DNA from: Chitinophagaceae bacterium UBA4411
GTDB taxonomy: Bacteria > Bacteroidota > Bacteroidia > Chitinophagales > Chitinophagaceae
Direction: 5' to 3'
DNA: 64,000 nucleotides
Assembly: GCA_002400415.1 (NCBI GenBank)
Contig: DGQP01000014.1
Coordinates: 186,001 to 250,000, forward strand
Positions 18,917-27,101 of the stretch are shown piece after piece. Below the pieces are notes generated by a model. It saw nothing but the letters and a program-made list of their open reading frames with translations. It did no database searches and had not been told where the DNA came from. How positions within the stretch are numbered: position 1 is the stretch's first letter; the number at the start of each line of letters is the position of its first letter. The position numbers and the translations under genes were made by a program.

Positions 18917-19262
18917 TACTTTTGTATCAGAAGTTGATTGATAGCGAATCAATCTAAAGTCCAAATCCGATATCCAATTTTCGAAAAACCGTCCAGTAGT
19001 CCAAGTCCTGAAAAAACCAAACCGATCCTGAGAAAGTTAGTCCAATTTAAAATCCAATATCAATCAACTTCTTCTTTTTGAATTTGTCTTTGAAAAACCA
19101 AAAAGTTTAGAATCCAAAATCCTGAAGAAAGATCCATCCATTTCCTTGAAAAACACTCTCAGAGTCACCGTGTCCAAATCCCTTGAAAAGAATTAATCGT
19201 CCGGAACCCTCCTGCTACCCAACAAAGTAGCAGGAGGCGCGGTGATACTTACCGCTCCTTTT
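18917..19262 (+). ncRNA. Candidate structured RNA or long leader (not a known family)
   Basis: In the 576-nt gap between the cystathionine synthase and BtuF-like genes, a -7 element TACTTTTG (18917-18924) is followed at the expected start distance by AGAAGTTGATTGATA (18929-18943). That segment is perfectly complementary to 19058-19072 (15 bp), and its last 7 nt (18936-18942) can instead pair with ATCAATC (18948-18954). Seven TCCAA motifs lie between 18960 and 19177, three of them followed by TCCTGAA or CCTTGAA, some about 60 nt apart. An 11-bp perfect hairpin (19208-19218 with 19227-19237) and a second stem GCGGT/ACCGC (19239-19255) with T-rich sequence close the unit. No coding frame fits. 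It could be a trans-acting RNA or a leader of the next gene. Confidence 0.4.
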
Positions 19263-19304
19263 CCAACAACTTTTATCGTTTTGTAACTTGCAGCAAATTG
19301 TTGC

Positions 19305-20111
19305 ATGTTTTCATTTACAGATCAAACCGGCCGGGTAGTCCGCCTGACAGCTGTTCCCAAACGGATCATTTCCCTTGTTCCTTCCCAGACAGAGCTATTG
19401 GCTAATCTTGGACTTGATGAAGAAGTCGTGGGTATTACCAAATTTTGCATACACCCCGGAGAATGGTTTCGTAACAAGTCACGGGTTGGGGGTACGAAGC
19501 AGCTCAACACCGGCATTATCCATTCATTACATCCCGACCTGATCATTGCGAACAAAGAAGAGAATGTAAAGGAACAAATCAATGAACTACAGGAGCAGTA
19601 TCCCGTATGGGTCAGTGATGTTAATAATCCCGGCGATGCATATGAAATGATTGAACAGATCGGCCTGCTGGCCGGAAAATCAGAACAAGCAAACCATATT
19701 ATTAAGCAGATCAGTGCTGAATTTTCCCAACTACAAACCTTCCTGTCCGGCAGGCAGGCCTCAAACTTCAGATTTAAAACGGCCTACCTCATCTGGCAGA
19801 AGCCCTTCATGACTGCTGGCGGCGGCACTTTTGTTCATTCCATGCTGGAACGGGCCGGCTTTGATAATATTTTTAAAGAACGGGCACGTTATCCTGAAGT
19901 AACGGTGGATGAATTAAAAAAAGCTGGCTGCGAATTGTTGCTGCTCTCTTCCGAACCCTTTCCCTTCCGGCAAAAACATGTTGATGAACTGCAACCTTTA
20001 TTGCCCAACACAAAAATCCTGCTGGTGGATGGAGAGCTCTTCAGCTGGTATGGCAGCCGTATGCAAAAAGCACCGGCTTATTTCAGGGAGTTGCACAAAC
20101 AACTTGCATAG
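19305..20111 (+). CDS. BtuF/helical-backbone metal-receptor protein without signal peptide
   Basis: A 268-residue protein of the TroA/BtuF-like substrate-binding fold: TAVPKRIISLVPSQTELLANLGL, the central VGGTKQLNTGIIHSLHPDLIIANKEEN, the long connecting helix (about 110-145) and the C-terminal lobe WQKPFMTAGGGTFVHSMLERAG. Such proteins normally bind vitamin B12 or iron chelates in the periplasm for an ABC importer. Here the first residues (MFSFTDQTGRVV) go straight into the first strand with no signal peptide or lipobox, and no permease or ATPase is nearby. A cytosolic binding role or missing upstream exon-like signal cannot be decided; no alternative start upstream adds a signal. Confidence 0.85.
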   Translation: MFSFTDQTGRVVRLTAVPKRIISLVPSQTELLANLGLDEEVVGITKFCIHPGEWFRNKSRVGGTKQLNTGIIHSLHPDLIIANKEENVKEQINELQEQYPVWVSDVNNPGDAYEMIEQIGLLAGKSEQANHIIKQISAEFSQLQTFLSGRQASNFRFKTAYLIWQKPFMTAGGGTFVHSMLERAGFDNIFKERARYPEVTVDELKKAGCELLLLSSEPFPFRQKHVDELQPLLPNTKILLVDGELFSWYGSRMQKAPAYFRELHKQLA

Positions 20112-20158
20112 TACCTTATCAGCTGCCGGCTTGCCGGTTCTTCGTATCTTAGGCCGCC

Positions 20159-21265
20159 ATGTTATTCATCAACAATCATAATGACCGGGAAAGCAAGGAA
20201 GGCGACAAACCTTCCCGGAAAAAACCGATGTACCCGGTAACTGAAGGCCTGCGCAGCTACCTGAAAAAACATGGCCGCGAGGTAAAATTGCCGGTTACAT
20301 ATAATAACCTTCTCAATTATACATGGTCAGTCCCGATACAGGATAAGTACGGGAAGGATACTTTGTGGGAAAAATTATCCTACGACAGCCGCGACTGGAA
20401 TTATATCCGGGAAGGTCTCGTGAAAATCTATGCGATCCTGAAAACAGAAGGCGATTTCAGTTTTATCAGTCACCTCGATGTGGCAAGAATTGACTATTGC
20501 ACTTTCGGTAACTCTCATCCCTTCCGCATCCGCATTGTCAATAAGTTTAACGACAACTACGACCACTACTATATCAAGATCGCTGATGCTTCGCGGATAT
20601 ATGGCCTTGAACTCGAACATATCCTCTCCCCAAACCGGATCACTTTCTTCACAGATCAGAATACACTGGTGGAAGAGCATATACCCGGCATTCCCGGTGA
20701 TATTTTTATGCAGCAGATGATGAACAACCCGGAAACCAACAGGATCCGCTTCGCCAAGGAATTTGTGAAATTCAATGAACGTTGCTTTGTCCGCTTACTC
20801 GGGGATATGCGCAGTTATAATTTTGTGGTCGGCATCACTCCTGACATTGAAGATTATCAATACCGGCTGCGCAGTATTGATTTTGACCAGCAGTCCTACG
20901 AAGGAAGAAGAAATCTTTACCTGCCGCAATTCTTTAAAGAAAATTATCCGTTTGTGCAGGTGGCCCTTGAACACCTGAACCGTGAATCCATTGAGCAATA
21001 CCAGGCCGAGGAAAGAACCATGATCACATTCCGGCTGGCTACTGCCCGCTACCGGATCAAAGACCTGCTCGATAATATGACTGTGGATGAAATTTCCACC
21101 CCGCAGAAAATTGACCAGCTGAAAAAAGAATTGGGTGAATACCTGCAGACAACGGCCTATGAAAAATGCCGTTCCATGGGCCAGGTCGTCAAAACCCACC
21201 TTAAACAAACCCTGCGCAAAAACCTGCTCCTGGTGCAGAAAAACCTTGGCAAAACAAAGCGTTAA
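20159..21265 (+). CDS. Conserved hypothetical protein with kinase-like catalytic motifs
   Basis: A 368-residue soluble protein, basic at both ends. Near residues 217-245 it reads LGDMRSYNFVVG followed by RSIDFDQQSYEGRR, an arrangement resembling the catalytic loop (HGDxxxxN) and metal-binding D (IDFD) of aminoglycoside-phosphotransferase or protein-kinase-like folds. An N-terminal lobe with beta strands (FRIRIVNKFNDNYDHYYIKIAD) precedes it. The resemblance is by eye and the catalytic His is replaced by Leu. It follows the BtuF-like gene by 47 nt on the same strand and may share its transcript. Substrate unknown. Confidence 0.7.
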   Translation: MLFINNHNDRESKEGDKPSRKKPMYPVTEGLRSYLKKHGREVKLPVTYNNLLNYTWSVPIQDKYGKDTLWEKLSYDSRDWNYIREGLVKIYAILKTEGDFSFISHLDVARIDYCTFGNSHPFRIRIVNKFNDNYDHYYIKIADASRIYGLELEHILSPNRITFFTDQNTLVEEHIPGIPGDIFMQQMMNNPETNRIRFAKEFVKFNERCFVRLLGDMRSYNFVVGITPDIEDYQYRLRSIDFDQQSYEGRRNLYLPQFFKENYPFVQVALEHLNRESIEQYQAEERTMITFRLATARYRIKDLLDNMTVDEISTPQKIDQLKKELGEYLQTTAYEKCRSMGQVVKTHLKQTLRKNLLLVQKNLGKTKR

Positions 21266-21382
21266 CGGCCCCCGACGCAAGTTAGCTGCCTGATTAAATA
21301 AATCCTTTATATTCGCTGCCTGTTAACGGTTGCCCGCCAGCTTATCCATATTAATAATCCAAATTAAAACGATTTTTTGATC

Positions 21383-22450
21383 ATGAAAAAGTACAGAGCC
21401 GGTGTGCTGTTCGGTGAAGAACTGGAAGCACTTTACAAAGATGCTAAAGACAACCAGTTTGCCCTTCCAGCCGTTAATACTATTGGCACCAATACCATCA
21501 ACGCTACCCTGGAAACTGCTGCCAAAGTCAACTCTCCTGTTATCATTCAATTCTCCAATGGTGGTGCCCAGTTCATTGCCGGCAAAGGAATGCCCAATGA
21601 TAAACTGCAGGGAAATATTTCCGGTGGTATCTCCGGCGCCCTGCATATTCATAATGTAGCCAAATATTATGGCGTGCCTGTTGTCTTGCATACTGACCAT
21701 GCTGCCAAAAAATGGTTGCCCTGGATCAGCGGGCTGATTGATGCAGGTGAACAATTCTATAAAGAAAAAGGACAGCCTTTATTCAGCTCACATATGCTTG
21801 ACCTGAGCGAAGAACCGATTGAAGAAAACATTCACACTTCCGTTGAATTTTTCAAAAGAATGCAACCGCTGGGCATGAGTATTGAAATTGAACTGGGTGT
21901 TACCGGGGGTGAAGAAGATGGCGTTGATAACAGCGATGTGGAAAATTCCAAACTCTACACGCAGCCCGAAGATGTGGCATTTGCTTATAAAGAATTAGGT
22001 AAAATAGGTAACCTGTTTACTATCGCCGCAGCTTTTGGTAATGTGCATGGCGTGTACAAACCCGGTAATGTGGAATTGCGCCCCGTCATCCTGCACAACA
22101 GCCAGGTGTATATCGAAAAAGAATTCGGCACCGGTCCCAAGCCGGTTAATTTTGTATTCCATGGTGGCAGTGGTTCACCCCAGCACCAGATCCGTGAAGC
22201 CATTGGCTATGGCGCTATCAAAATGAATATTGATACCGACCTGCAATGGGCTTTCTGGGAAGGCATTTTAGAGAACTATAAAAAATATGAAGCCTACCTG
22301 CAGGGACAATTAGGAAACCCCGAAGGAGAAGACAAACCCAACAAAAAACATTACGATCCCCGTGTGTGGCTGCGCAAAGGTGAAGAAAGTTTCAGCAAGC
22401 GTCTCGAAGTGGCCTTTGAAGACCTGAATTGCCTGAACCGTAACGCATAA
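21383..22450 (+). CDS. fbaA: Class II fructose-bisphosphate aldolase
   Basis: A 355-residue zinc aldolase of glycolysis and gluconeogenesis. Motifs: PAVNTIGTNTINATLETA, the zinc/catalytic VVLHTDHAAKKWLPW, SIEIELGVTGGEEDGVD, FGNVHGVYKPGNV and FVFHGGSGSPQHQI. ATG at 21383 (MKKYRAGVLFGEE) is chosen over an in-frame TTG two codons earlier. Length matches the long class II-A type. A strong terminator follows. A class I aldolase of unrelated fold is encoded 2 kb downstream. Confidence 0.95.
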   Translation: MKKYRAGVLFGEELEALYKDAKDNQFALPAVNTIGTNTINATLETAAKVNSPVIIQFSNGGAQFIAGKGMPNDKLQGNISGGISGALHIHNVAKYYGVPVVLHTDHAAKKWLPWISGLIDAGEQFYKEKGQPLFSSHMLDLSEEPIEENIHTSVEFFKRMQPLGMSIEIELGVTGGEEDGVDNSDVENSKLYTQPEDVAFAYKELGKIGNLFTIAAAFGNVHGVYKPGNVELRPVILHNSQVYIEKEFGTGPKPVNFVFHGGSGSPQHQIREAIGYGAIKMNIDTDLQWAFWEGILENYKKYEAYLQGQLGNPEGEDKPNKKHYDPRVWLRKGEESFSKRLEVAFEDLNCLNRNA

Positions 22451-22474
22451 GAAGAATACTGTCCGTTATACGAC

Positions 22475-22513
22475 AAACCCTGTATCGCCGAAGGCTGATA
22501 CAGGGTTTTTTTT
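22475..22513 (+). terminator. Rho-independent terminator after fbaA
   Basis: A perfect 12-bp stem (22475-22486 with 22497-22508; core CCCTGTATC/GATACAGGG) with a 10-nt loop and an uninterrupted T run (22506-22513). Confidence 0.9.
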
Positions 22514-22597
22514 ACCACACAATTAGCAACTTAGTTGTCAATCCGCTGTTTTAAAAAGGGGTAGTTTTGTCTGCCCGATAAACAAGATGGATTTTTT

Positions 22598-23407
22598 ATG
22601 AGGAAAGAATTTTACCAGCATATCTTTCAACAGCAGCAGGCCACTGAAGCCGTGCCGGCCAATGAAGAGATTGCTGCCTGGGTATTGAAGCTCTTCTGTC
22701 TGCTCTTTCCTGAAAGAGCAGAATGCCAGTTAAGCAGTGCCGGGGAAGTGAAAGCCGAATTCAGCAAACTGCAAACACAACTCAACCGCATACTCAATGC
22801 CACAAAAGCCTGTGACAATTGTAATAATGCAGAGAAGGCCAAACAATTTTTTGATTCAATTCCTGCGCTTTATGAGGTACTGAATACAGATATCAGCGCT
22901 TTACTCGAAGGCGACCCGGCTGCAAGAACAAGATTTGAGATCATCCGGGCTTACCCGGGTTTCTATGCTATTTTCTTTTACCGGGTGGCACATGAATTAC
23001 TGCTCTTAGATATCCCTTTATTGCCCCGCATCATGACCGAATGGGCTCATTCCAAAACAGGTATTGATATACATCCCGGCGCTGAAATTGGTCATTACTT
23101 TTTTATTGATCATGGAACCGGGACGGTGATCGGTGAAACCTGCCAGATTGGTGATCATGTAAAATTATACCAGGGTGTTACTCTCGGTGCATTGAGTGTA
23201 GATAAAGACATGGCGAATACCAAACGGCATCCTACCGTGGAAGATCATGCGATCATTTATTCAGGTGCCACTATTCTTGGAGGTGATACCGTGATTGGTC
23301 ATCACAGTATTGTGGGTGGTAATGTCTGGCTCACGAAGAGTATTGCTCCTTACTCCACGGTCTATCACCGGCCGGATATTGAAGTGGTGGAACAAATTAA
23401 ATCTTAA
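22598..23407 (+). CDS. cysE: Serine O-acetyltransferase
   Basis: A 269-residue left-handed beta-helix acyltransferase that makes O-acetylserine from serine and acetyl-CoA. The N-terminal helical part is followed by hexapeptide repeats (TGIDIHPGAEIG, FIDHGTGTVIGET, VKLYQGVTLGALS, KRHPTVEDHAIIYSGATILG), with the catalytic His in DHGTG. It ends 1 nt before the start codon of cysM, so the two are translationally coupled. TAGTTTTG at 22562-22569 may be a -7 promoter element. Confidence 0.94.
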   Translation: MRKEFYQHIFQQQQATEAVPANEEIAAWVLKLFCLLFPERAECQLSSAGEVKAEFSKLQTQLNRILNATKACDNCNNAEKAKQFFDSIPALYEVLNTDISALLEGDPAARTRFEIIRAYPGFYAIFFYRVAHELLLLDIPLLPRIMTEWAHSKTGIDIHPGAEIGHYFFIDHGTGTVIGETCQIGDHVKLYQGVTLGALSVDKDMANTKRHPTVEDHAIIYSGATILGGDTVIGHHSIVGGNVWLTKSIAPYSTVYHRPDIEVVEQIKS

Positions 23408-23408
23408 C

Positions 23409-24281
23409 ATGGCAAGCATTACTGATCTCGTCGGCAACACGCCGATGGTTGAATTAAAGAAACTTAATCCCAATCCCAACGTAACTATCTATGCCAAGCT
23501 CGAAGGCAATAATCCCGGCGGCAGTGTAAAAGACCGGCCGGCGCTGAACATGATCCGTTCTGCCATGGAAAGAGGCGAGATCAAAGCCGGTGACCAGCTG
23601 ATCGAAGCCACCAGCGGTAATACTGGTATTGCTTTAGCGATGATCGCAAGATTATATGATCTGAACATAGAATTGGTGATGCCCTCTTCCTCCACCCGGG
23701 AAAGAACATTGACGATGGAAGCATTTGGCGCCACGGTTACATTACTGGAAAGTATTGAAGCCTGCCGTGACTATGCAGATGCAAAAGCTGCCCGTGGCGA
23801 AGCGTATATCCTCAACCAGTTTGCGAACCCGGATAATTATAAAGCGCACTATAAAACCACCGGCCCGGAGATATGGAAAGATACTGATCAGTCCATTACT
23901 CACTTTGTAAGTTCCATGGGTACCACCGGCACCATCATGGGTTGCTCCCGGTATTTAAAAGAAAAAAATCCTTCCATACAAATTGTGGGCTGCCAGCCAG
24001 CTGAAGAGTCATCCATTCCGGGTATCCGCCGCTGGCCCAAAGAATATTTGCCGAAGATATTTGAACCCGAGAGAGTGGACCGGGTGATGGATGTATCGCA
24101 ACAGGAAGCCACTTTAATGGCAAGACAACTGGCAAAAGTGGAAGGTATCTTTGCGGGCATGAGCAGTGGTGGCGCCGCCGCGGCTGCTATCCGGCTGGCA
24201 AACGAAATAGATAAAGGCGTGATCGTTTTTATCGCCTGCGACCGGGGCGACCGCTACCTGAGCAGCGACCTCTTCGGGTGA
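23409..24281 (+). CDS. cysM: O-acetylserine sulfhydrylase (cysteine synthase B type)
   Basis: A 290-residue PLP enzyme that makes cysteine from O-acetylserine and sulfide. PLP lysine motif NNPGGSVKDRPALNM; phosphate loop ATSGNTGIALAMIA; C-terminal IACDRGDRYLSSDLF. The start ATG at 23409 (MASITDLVGNTPMV) follows the cysE stop by 1 nt; a longer frame overlapping cysE was rejected because family members begin at ITDLVGNTP. Size and the RGDRYLS end match CysM rather than CysK. With cysE it forms the full serine-to-cysteine route. Confidence 0.94.
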   Translation: MASITDLVGNTPMVELKKLNPNPNVTIYAKLEGNNPGGSVKDRPALNMIRSAMERGEIKAGDQLIEATSGNTGIALAMIARLYDLNIELVMPSSSTRERTLTMEAFGATVTLLESIEACRDYADAKAARGEAYILNQFANPDNYKAHYKTTGPEIWKDTDQSITHFVSSMGTTGTIMGCSRYLKEKNPSIQIVGCQPAEESSIPGIRRWPKEYLPKIFEPERVDRVMDVSQQEATLMARQLAKVEGIFAGMSSGGAAAAAIRLANEIDKGVIVFIACDRGDRYLSSDLFG

Positions 24282-24381
24282 TTTTTTGAACACGGATGAC
24301 ATCGCCTGAACTGATCAGCACAGATTTTTGATACTGCTTTCACTGATCCTGCCACTCCCCTGCGTCATAACCACACAACAG

Positions 24382-24412
24382 TTTCGCGGTTTTCTCACAA
24401 ATATTATCTTTG
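24382..24412 (+). promoter_or_regulatory. Bacteroidota-type promoter of the class I aldolase
   Basis: TTTC (24382-24385), 19-nt spacer, TATCTTTG (24405-24412) fits TTTG-N19-21-TAnnTTTG with one -33 mismatch. It leaves a 5' leader of about 50 nt before the ATG at 24471. Confidence 0.5.
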
Positions 24413-24470
24413 CCTAACAGTCGTTAGCGACCTTTCAACTGATCAACCAATTAACCAATAAACGATTCCC

Positions 24471-25538
24471 ATGCCTTCTATTACCCAACTCCTCGGCGAT
24501 AAAGCTGAGTATTTATTGAATCATCAGTCCAAAACCATTGCTAAAGAACAACTGCAGCTGCCCGGTCCTGATTTTGTGGATCGTATCTGGATCAACAGCG
24601 ACCGCAACCCGCATGTGCTGCGCAACCTGCAGCTGATGTACAATACCGGCCGCCTCGGCAACACAGGTTATTTATCAATTCTCCCGGTTGACCAGGGCAT
24701 TGAACACAGTGGCGGCGCCTCCTTTGCGAAGAACCCGGTTTATTTTGACCCGGAGAATATTATTAAACTGGCCATGGAAGGTGGCTGCAATGCCGTGGCC
24801 ACCACCTTTGGCGGTCTGGGTTTGCTCTCCCGTAAATATGCTCATAAGATCCCTTTCATCGTAAAGGTCAACCATAACGAATTCCTTACCTACCCCAATA
24901 AATTTGACCAGGTGATGTTTGCTTCCGTCAAAGCCAGCTGGAACCTCGGCGCTGCTGCCGTGGGTGCCACCATTTACTTTGGCAGTGATGAATCAACAAG
25001 GCAATTGCAGGAAGTAAGCAAAGCTTTTGAAATGGCACATGAACTCGGTATGGCCACCATCCTCTGGTGTTACCTGCGCAACCCTGCCTTTAAACAATCC
25101 GATAAGGATTATCATGTCTCCGCTGACCTGACGGGCCAGGCCAATCATCTGGGTGTGACCATTGAAGCCGATATCATCAAACAAAAACTGCCGGAGAACA
25201 ATGGCGGTTACTTAGCCCTCAATACCAAAGAGTCAGCCTATGGTAAAAATGATCAGCGCATTTATACCGAACTCACTTCTGATCATCCCATTGACCTTTG
25301 CCGCTACCAGGTAGCCAATTGTTATATGGGCCGTGCCGGTCTCATTAACAGCGGCGGTGCTTCTTCCGGCGCCGGTGATATGTCCGAAGCAGTAACAACC
25401 GCCGTTATCAATAAAAGAGCCGGCGGCATGGGCCTCATCAGTGGCCGCAAAGCTTTTCAGCGGCCGATGAAAGAAGGTGTGGAAATATTAAATGCGATAC
25501 AGGATGTGTATTTGGATAAAACAATCTCAATCGCCTGA
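24471..25538 (+). CDS. fbaB: Class I fructose-bisphosphate aldolase (FbaB/DhnA type)
   Basis: A 355-residue Schiff-base aldolase of the archaeal/DhnA family. Motifs: LSILPVDQGIEHSGGASFA, the probable Schiff-base segment IPFIVKVNHNEFLTYP, GAAAVGATIYFGSDES, and the C-terminal glycine-rich phosphate-binding GLINSGGASSGAGDMSEAV. Product and reaction overlap with the class II enzyme at 21383, but it needs no zinc. Just downstream begins a long series of inverted repeats and the accessory genes. Confidence 0.93.
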   Translation: MPSITQLLGDKAEYLLNHQSKTIAKEQLQLPGPDFVDRIWINSDRNPHVLRNLQLMYNTGRLGNTGYLSILPVDQGIEHSGGASFAKNPVYFDPENIIKLAMEGGCNAVATTFGGLGLLSRKYAHKIPFIVKVNHNEFLTYPNKFDQVMFASVKASWNLGAAAVGATIYFGSDESTRQLQEVSKAFEMAHELGMATILWCYLRNPAFKQSDKDYHVSADLTGQANHLGVTIEADIIKQKLPENNGGYLALNTKESAYGKNDQRIYTELTSDHPIDLCRYQVANCYMGRAGLINSGGASSGAGDMSEAVTTAVINKRAGGMGLISGRKAFQRPMKEGVEILNAIQDVYLDKTISIA

Positions 25539-25600
25539 TTGGTAAAAAGTGGCGATTGATTGTTCAGTTAGGTATTGATTAGCAAGCTAAAACTGAACAA
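25527..25600. repeat. Two adjacent inverted repeats at the fbaB 3' end
   Basis: TCAATCGCC (25527-25535) pairs with GGCGATTGA (25551-25559) and overlaps the fbaB stop. TTGTTCAGTT (25560-25569) pairs with AACTGAACAA (25591-25600). Neither has a T run, so they are weak as rho-independent terminators. They mark the left border of the repeat-rich region. Confidence 0.6.
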
Positions 25601-25620
25601 GAAGTTGCGTATATTTATGT

Positions 25621-25733
25621 GTAAGGCAAAATTTGCTTTACACAAATCCCACAGCACACAGCGGTCGGTTTGCGGCGAATTAAGTTCGCCTGGCGTGATC
25701 CGCAAACCTCTTTCCGCCTAAATTTTGCCTTAC
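25621..25733. repeat. Nested inverted repeat (113-nt cruciform)
   Basis: Outer arms of 14 bp, perfect: GTAAGGCAAAATTT (25621-25634) and its complement (25720-25733). Inside lie GGTTTGCGG/CCGCAAACC (25667-25675, 25700-25708) and at the centre GGCGAA/TTCGCC (25674-25679, 25685-25690). No gene. Resembles the hairpin elements that separate the following genes, without the shared core. Confidence 0.75.
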
Positions 25734-25971
25734 GATCCGGTTTCACCGAAAGCTGCCAGAAGAGTATGCAAGTTGAAGTTTTCCTACAAAGCAAACTTCG
25801 CCTTACATTGGTGTTTGCGAAATGGCAGCTTTCTGGTGTTGCTCCCGTGTCATTGAAAAAGTAAACGGGTCGTTCATAATTTACAATCGTTTACAACTTT
25901 TTGTAAATTTCAAAAATCTGTTTACTTTTTCATGCCACTTCGCAAACACCCGGATCGTTGTATGCAACCCG
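25732..25971. repeat. Cassette-type hairpin site A
   Basis: Several nested complementary arms: ACGATCCGG (25732-25740) with CCGGATCGT (25950-25958); GAAAGCTGCCA (25748-25758) with 25823-25833; GGTGTTTGCGAAATGGCA (25810-25827) with 25933-25950 at 17 of 18 positions; GAAAAAGTAAAC (25855-25866) with 25920-25931; AATTTACAA (25878-25886) with 25901-25909. The right end carries the core GTTGTATGCAACC (25957-25969), 27 nt before the next start codon. No coding frame. The whole 25539-25996 gap consists of such repeats. Confidence 0.7.
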
Positions 25972-25996
25972 AAGCGACACCTAACTAACTTGACAA

Positions 25997-26875
25997 ATGA
26001 ATATTCAAAAGTTCCTGGAACGACTGTTTCATATTGACAGTAACACTTCCGCTACTATTATAATAACAATTATTGTATTCGCTTTGGGGTATGTCTTCGC
26101 TTCTTTTGGAAAAAGTTTAAGCGAGTATTCACTTAGAAAAGCAAACCGAAACCTTTTTATCAAAAATCTTGAGACTTTAATCAATTCTTTAAAAAAACGC
26201 CGAGAAGTTTTAGATGAACAGTTAGGACACTTAAATATTCAAACATTTACTGCTGTTCCGATAGGGAAAATTCAGTTTTTTCAGATATCAATCCTTAATT
26301 CGATGACTCACAAGGCATCATTTGAATGCTTTTTTGATGGTATAGAAAACATGTTTAGAAGTAAAAAAAGCAAAAAGCTAAGGAACAAAGCCTTTGTAAA
26401 AGTTTGGGAGAACATGGCAAACATTGAATTTTGGGAAAATAATATGTATGAGCAAATGAAGCCTGCACAAGAGGAAATAAATAGAATGAATGAAACAATG
26501 GGAAAACCTCTGAAAGATATGCGGGTTTTATATACAGAACTGTTGACACATTTAAACAATCCTACAATCCAACCTTTGGAGCGACAATTTTTAAACGATT
26601 TAAAGATTATAATTGACACATGGGCAAATCAGCCAAATAGAGAACATGGGCATACAGTAAACGAACATTTATCAAAGAGATTGAAATTATTATGCAATAA
26701 ATATGAAGCAATGCCGTCAGCAAGAAAATTAAGAGACTATTGCATGGATGTATCATATTGGTATGGAAACATTGTGCTAATCAACCAAAGTTTGCAGAGA
26801 GCACTGACAGACTATGACCATTCTCTAAAGTACTTCATGAGAAGTACTAAAGTTATTGTTAAGATTTTAGACTAA
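25997..26875 (+). CDS. Membrane-anchored hypothetical protein in cassette-like unit 1
   Basis: A 292-residue protein with a single N-terminal membrane segment (about 20-38, ATIIITIIVFALGYVFASF) and a long, charged, mostly helical cytosolic part. I do not recognise a family. Base composition is visibly more AT-rich than the core genes on either side. It is bracketed by the inverted cores GTTGTATGCAACC (25957-25969) and GGCTGCATACAAC (26880-26892), the latter beginning 5 nt after the stop. The layout suggests a mobile or exchanged gene unit. Confidence 0.75.
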   Translation: MNIQKFLERLFHIDSNTSATIIITIIVFALGYVFASFGKSLSEYSLRKANRNLFIKNLETLINSLKKRREVLDEQLGHLNIQTFTAVPIGKIQFFQISILNSMTHKASFECFFDGIENMFRSKKSKKLRNKAFVKVWENMANIEFWENNMYEQMKPAQEEINRMNETMGKPLKDMRVLYTELLTHLNNPTIQPLERQFLNDLKIIIDTWANQPNREHGHTVNEHLSKRLKLLCNKYEAMPSARKLRDYCMDVSYWYGNIVLINQSLQRALTDYDHSLKYFMRSTKVIVKILD

Positions 26876-27086
26876 AAATGGCTGCATACAACATTGCATT
26901 GGCAATATGGCGGGGCGACGAACATATTCTCAGCTTTTTGTTCGCTGTTCACCTTCAGTTCCAGCAGACGAACAACGCCGAGCAGCAGAATAATCAATGA
27001 ACTTGTATATCTTTAATCAGCAGTGGTTACGGGCAGACGGAACACAGAATACCGCCACATCGCCAATGCTTCAACGTAGCCATTTT
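26875..27086. repeat. Cassette-type hairpin site B
   Basis: Outer arms AAAATGGCT (26875-26883) and AGCCATTTT (27078-27086) are perfect. Inner arms GCATTGGCAATATGGCGG (26896-26913) and 27052-27069 match at 16 of 18 positions. The left core GGCTGCATACAAC (26880-26892) is the inverse of the site A core. GACGAACATATTCTCAGC (26917-26934) recurs in site C with one change. No gene fits within the element. Confidence 0.75.
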
Positions 27087-27101
27087 AATTGATGACACTT
27101 C

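Noticed and set aside
18729..19304. Protein-coding remnant on the minus strand
   Set aside because: All frames are interrupted and the repeats are degenerate short motifs without amino-acid conservation.
23295..23408. N-terminal extension of cysM overlapping cysE
   Set aside because: The added residues are a different frame of cysE; family members start at the ATG 23409 position.
25539..25996. Small coding frames of 64-71 residues in the hairpin region (25670-26037)
   Set aside because: They are read through inverted repeats and have no consistent codon pattern; the perfect palindromes explain the sequence better.
26875..27086. Classical integron attC site
   Set aside because: The arms are longer and the core is GTTGTAYGYARCC rather than the RYYYAAC/GTTRRRY pair, and no integron integrase is present; only the general layout is similar.
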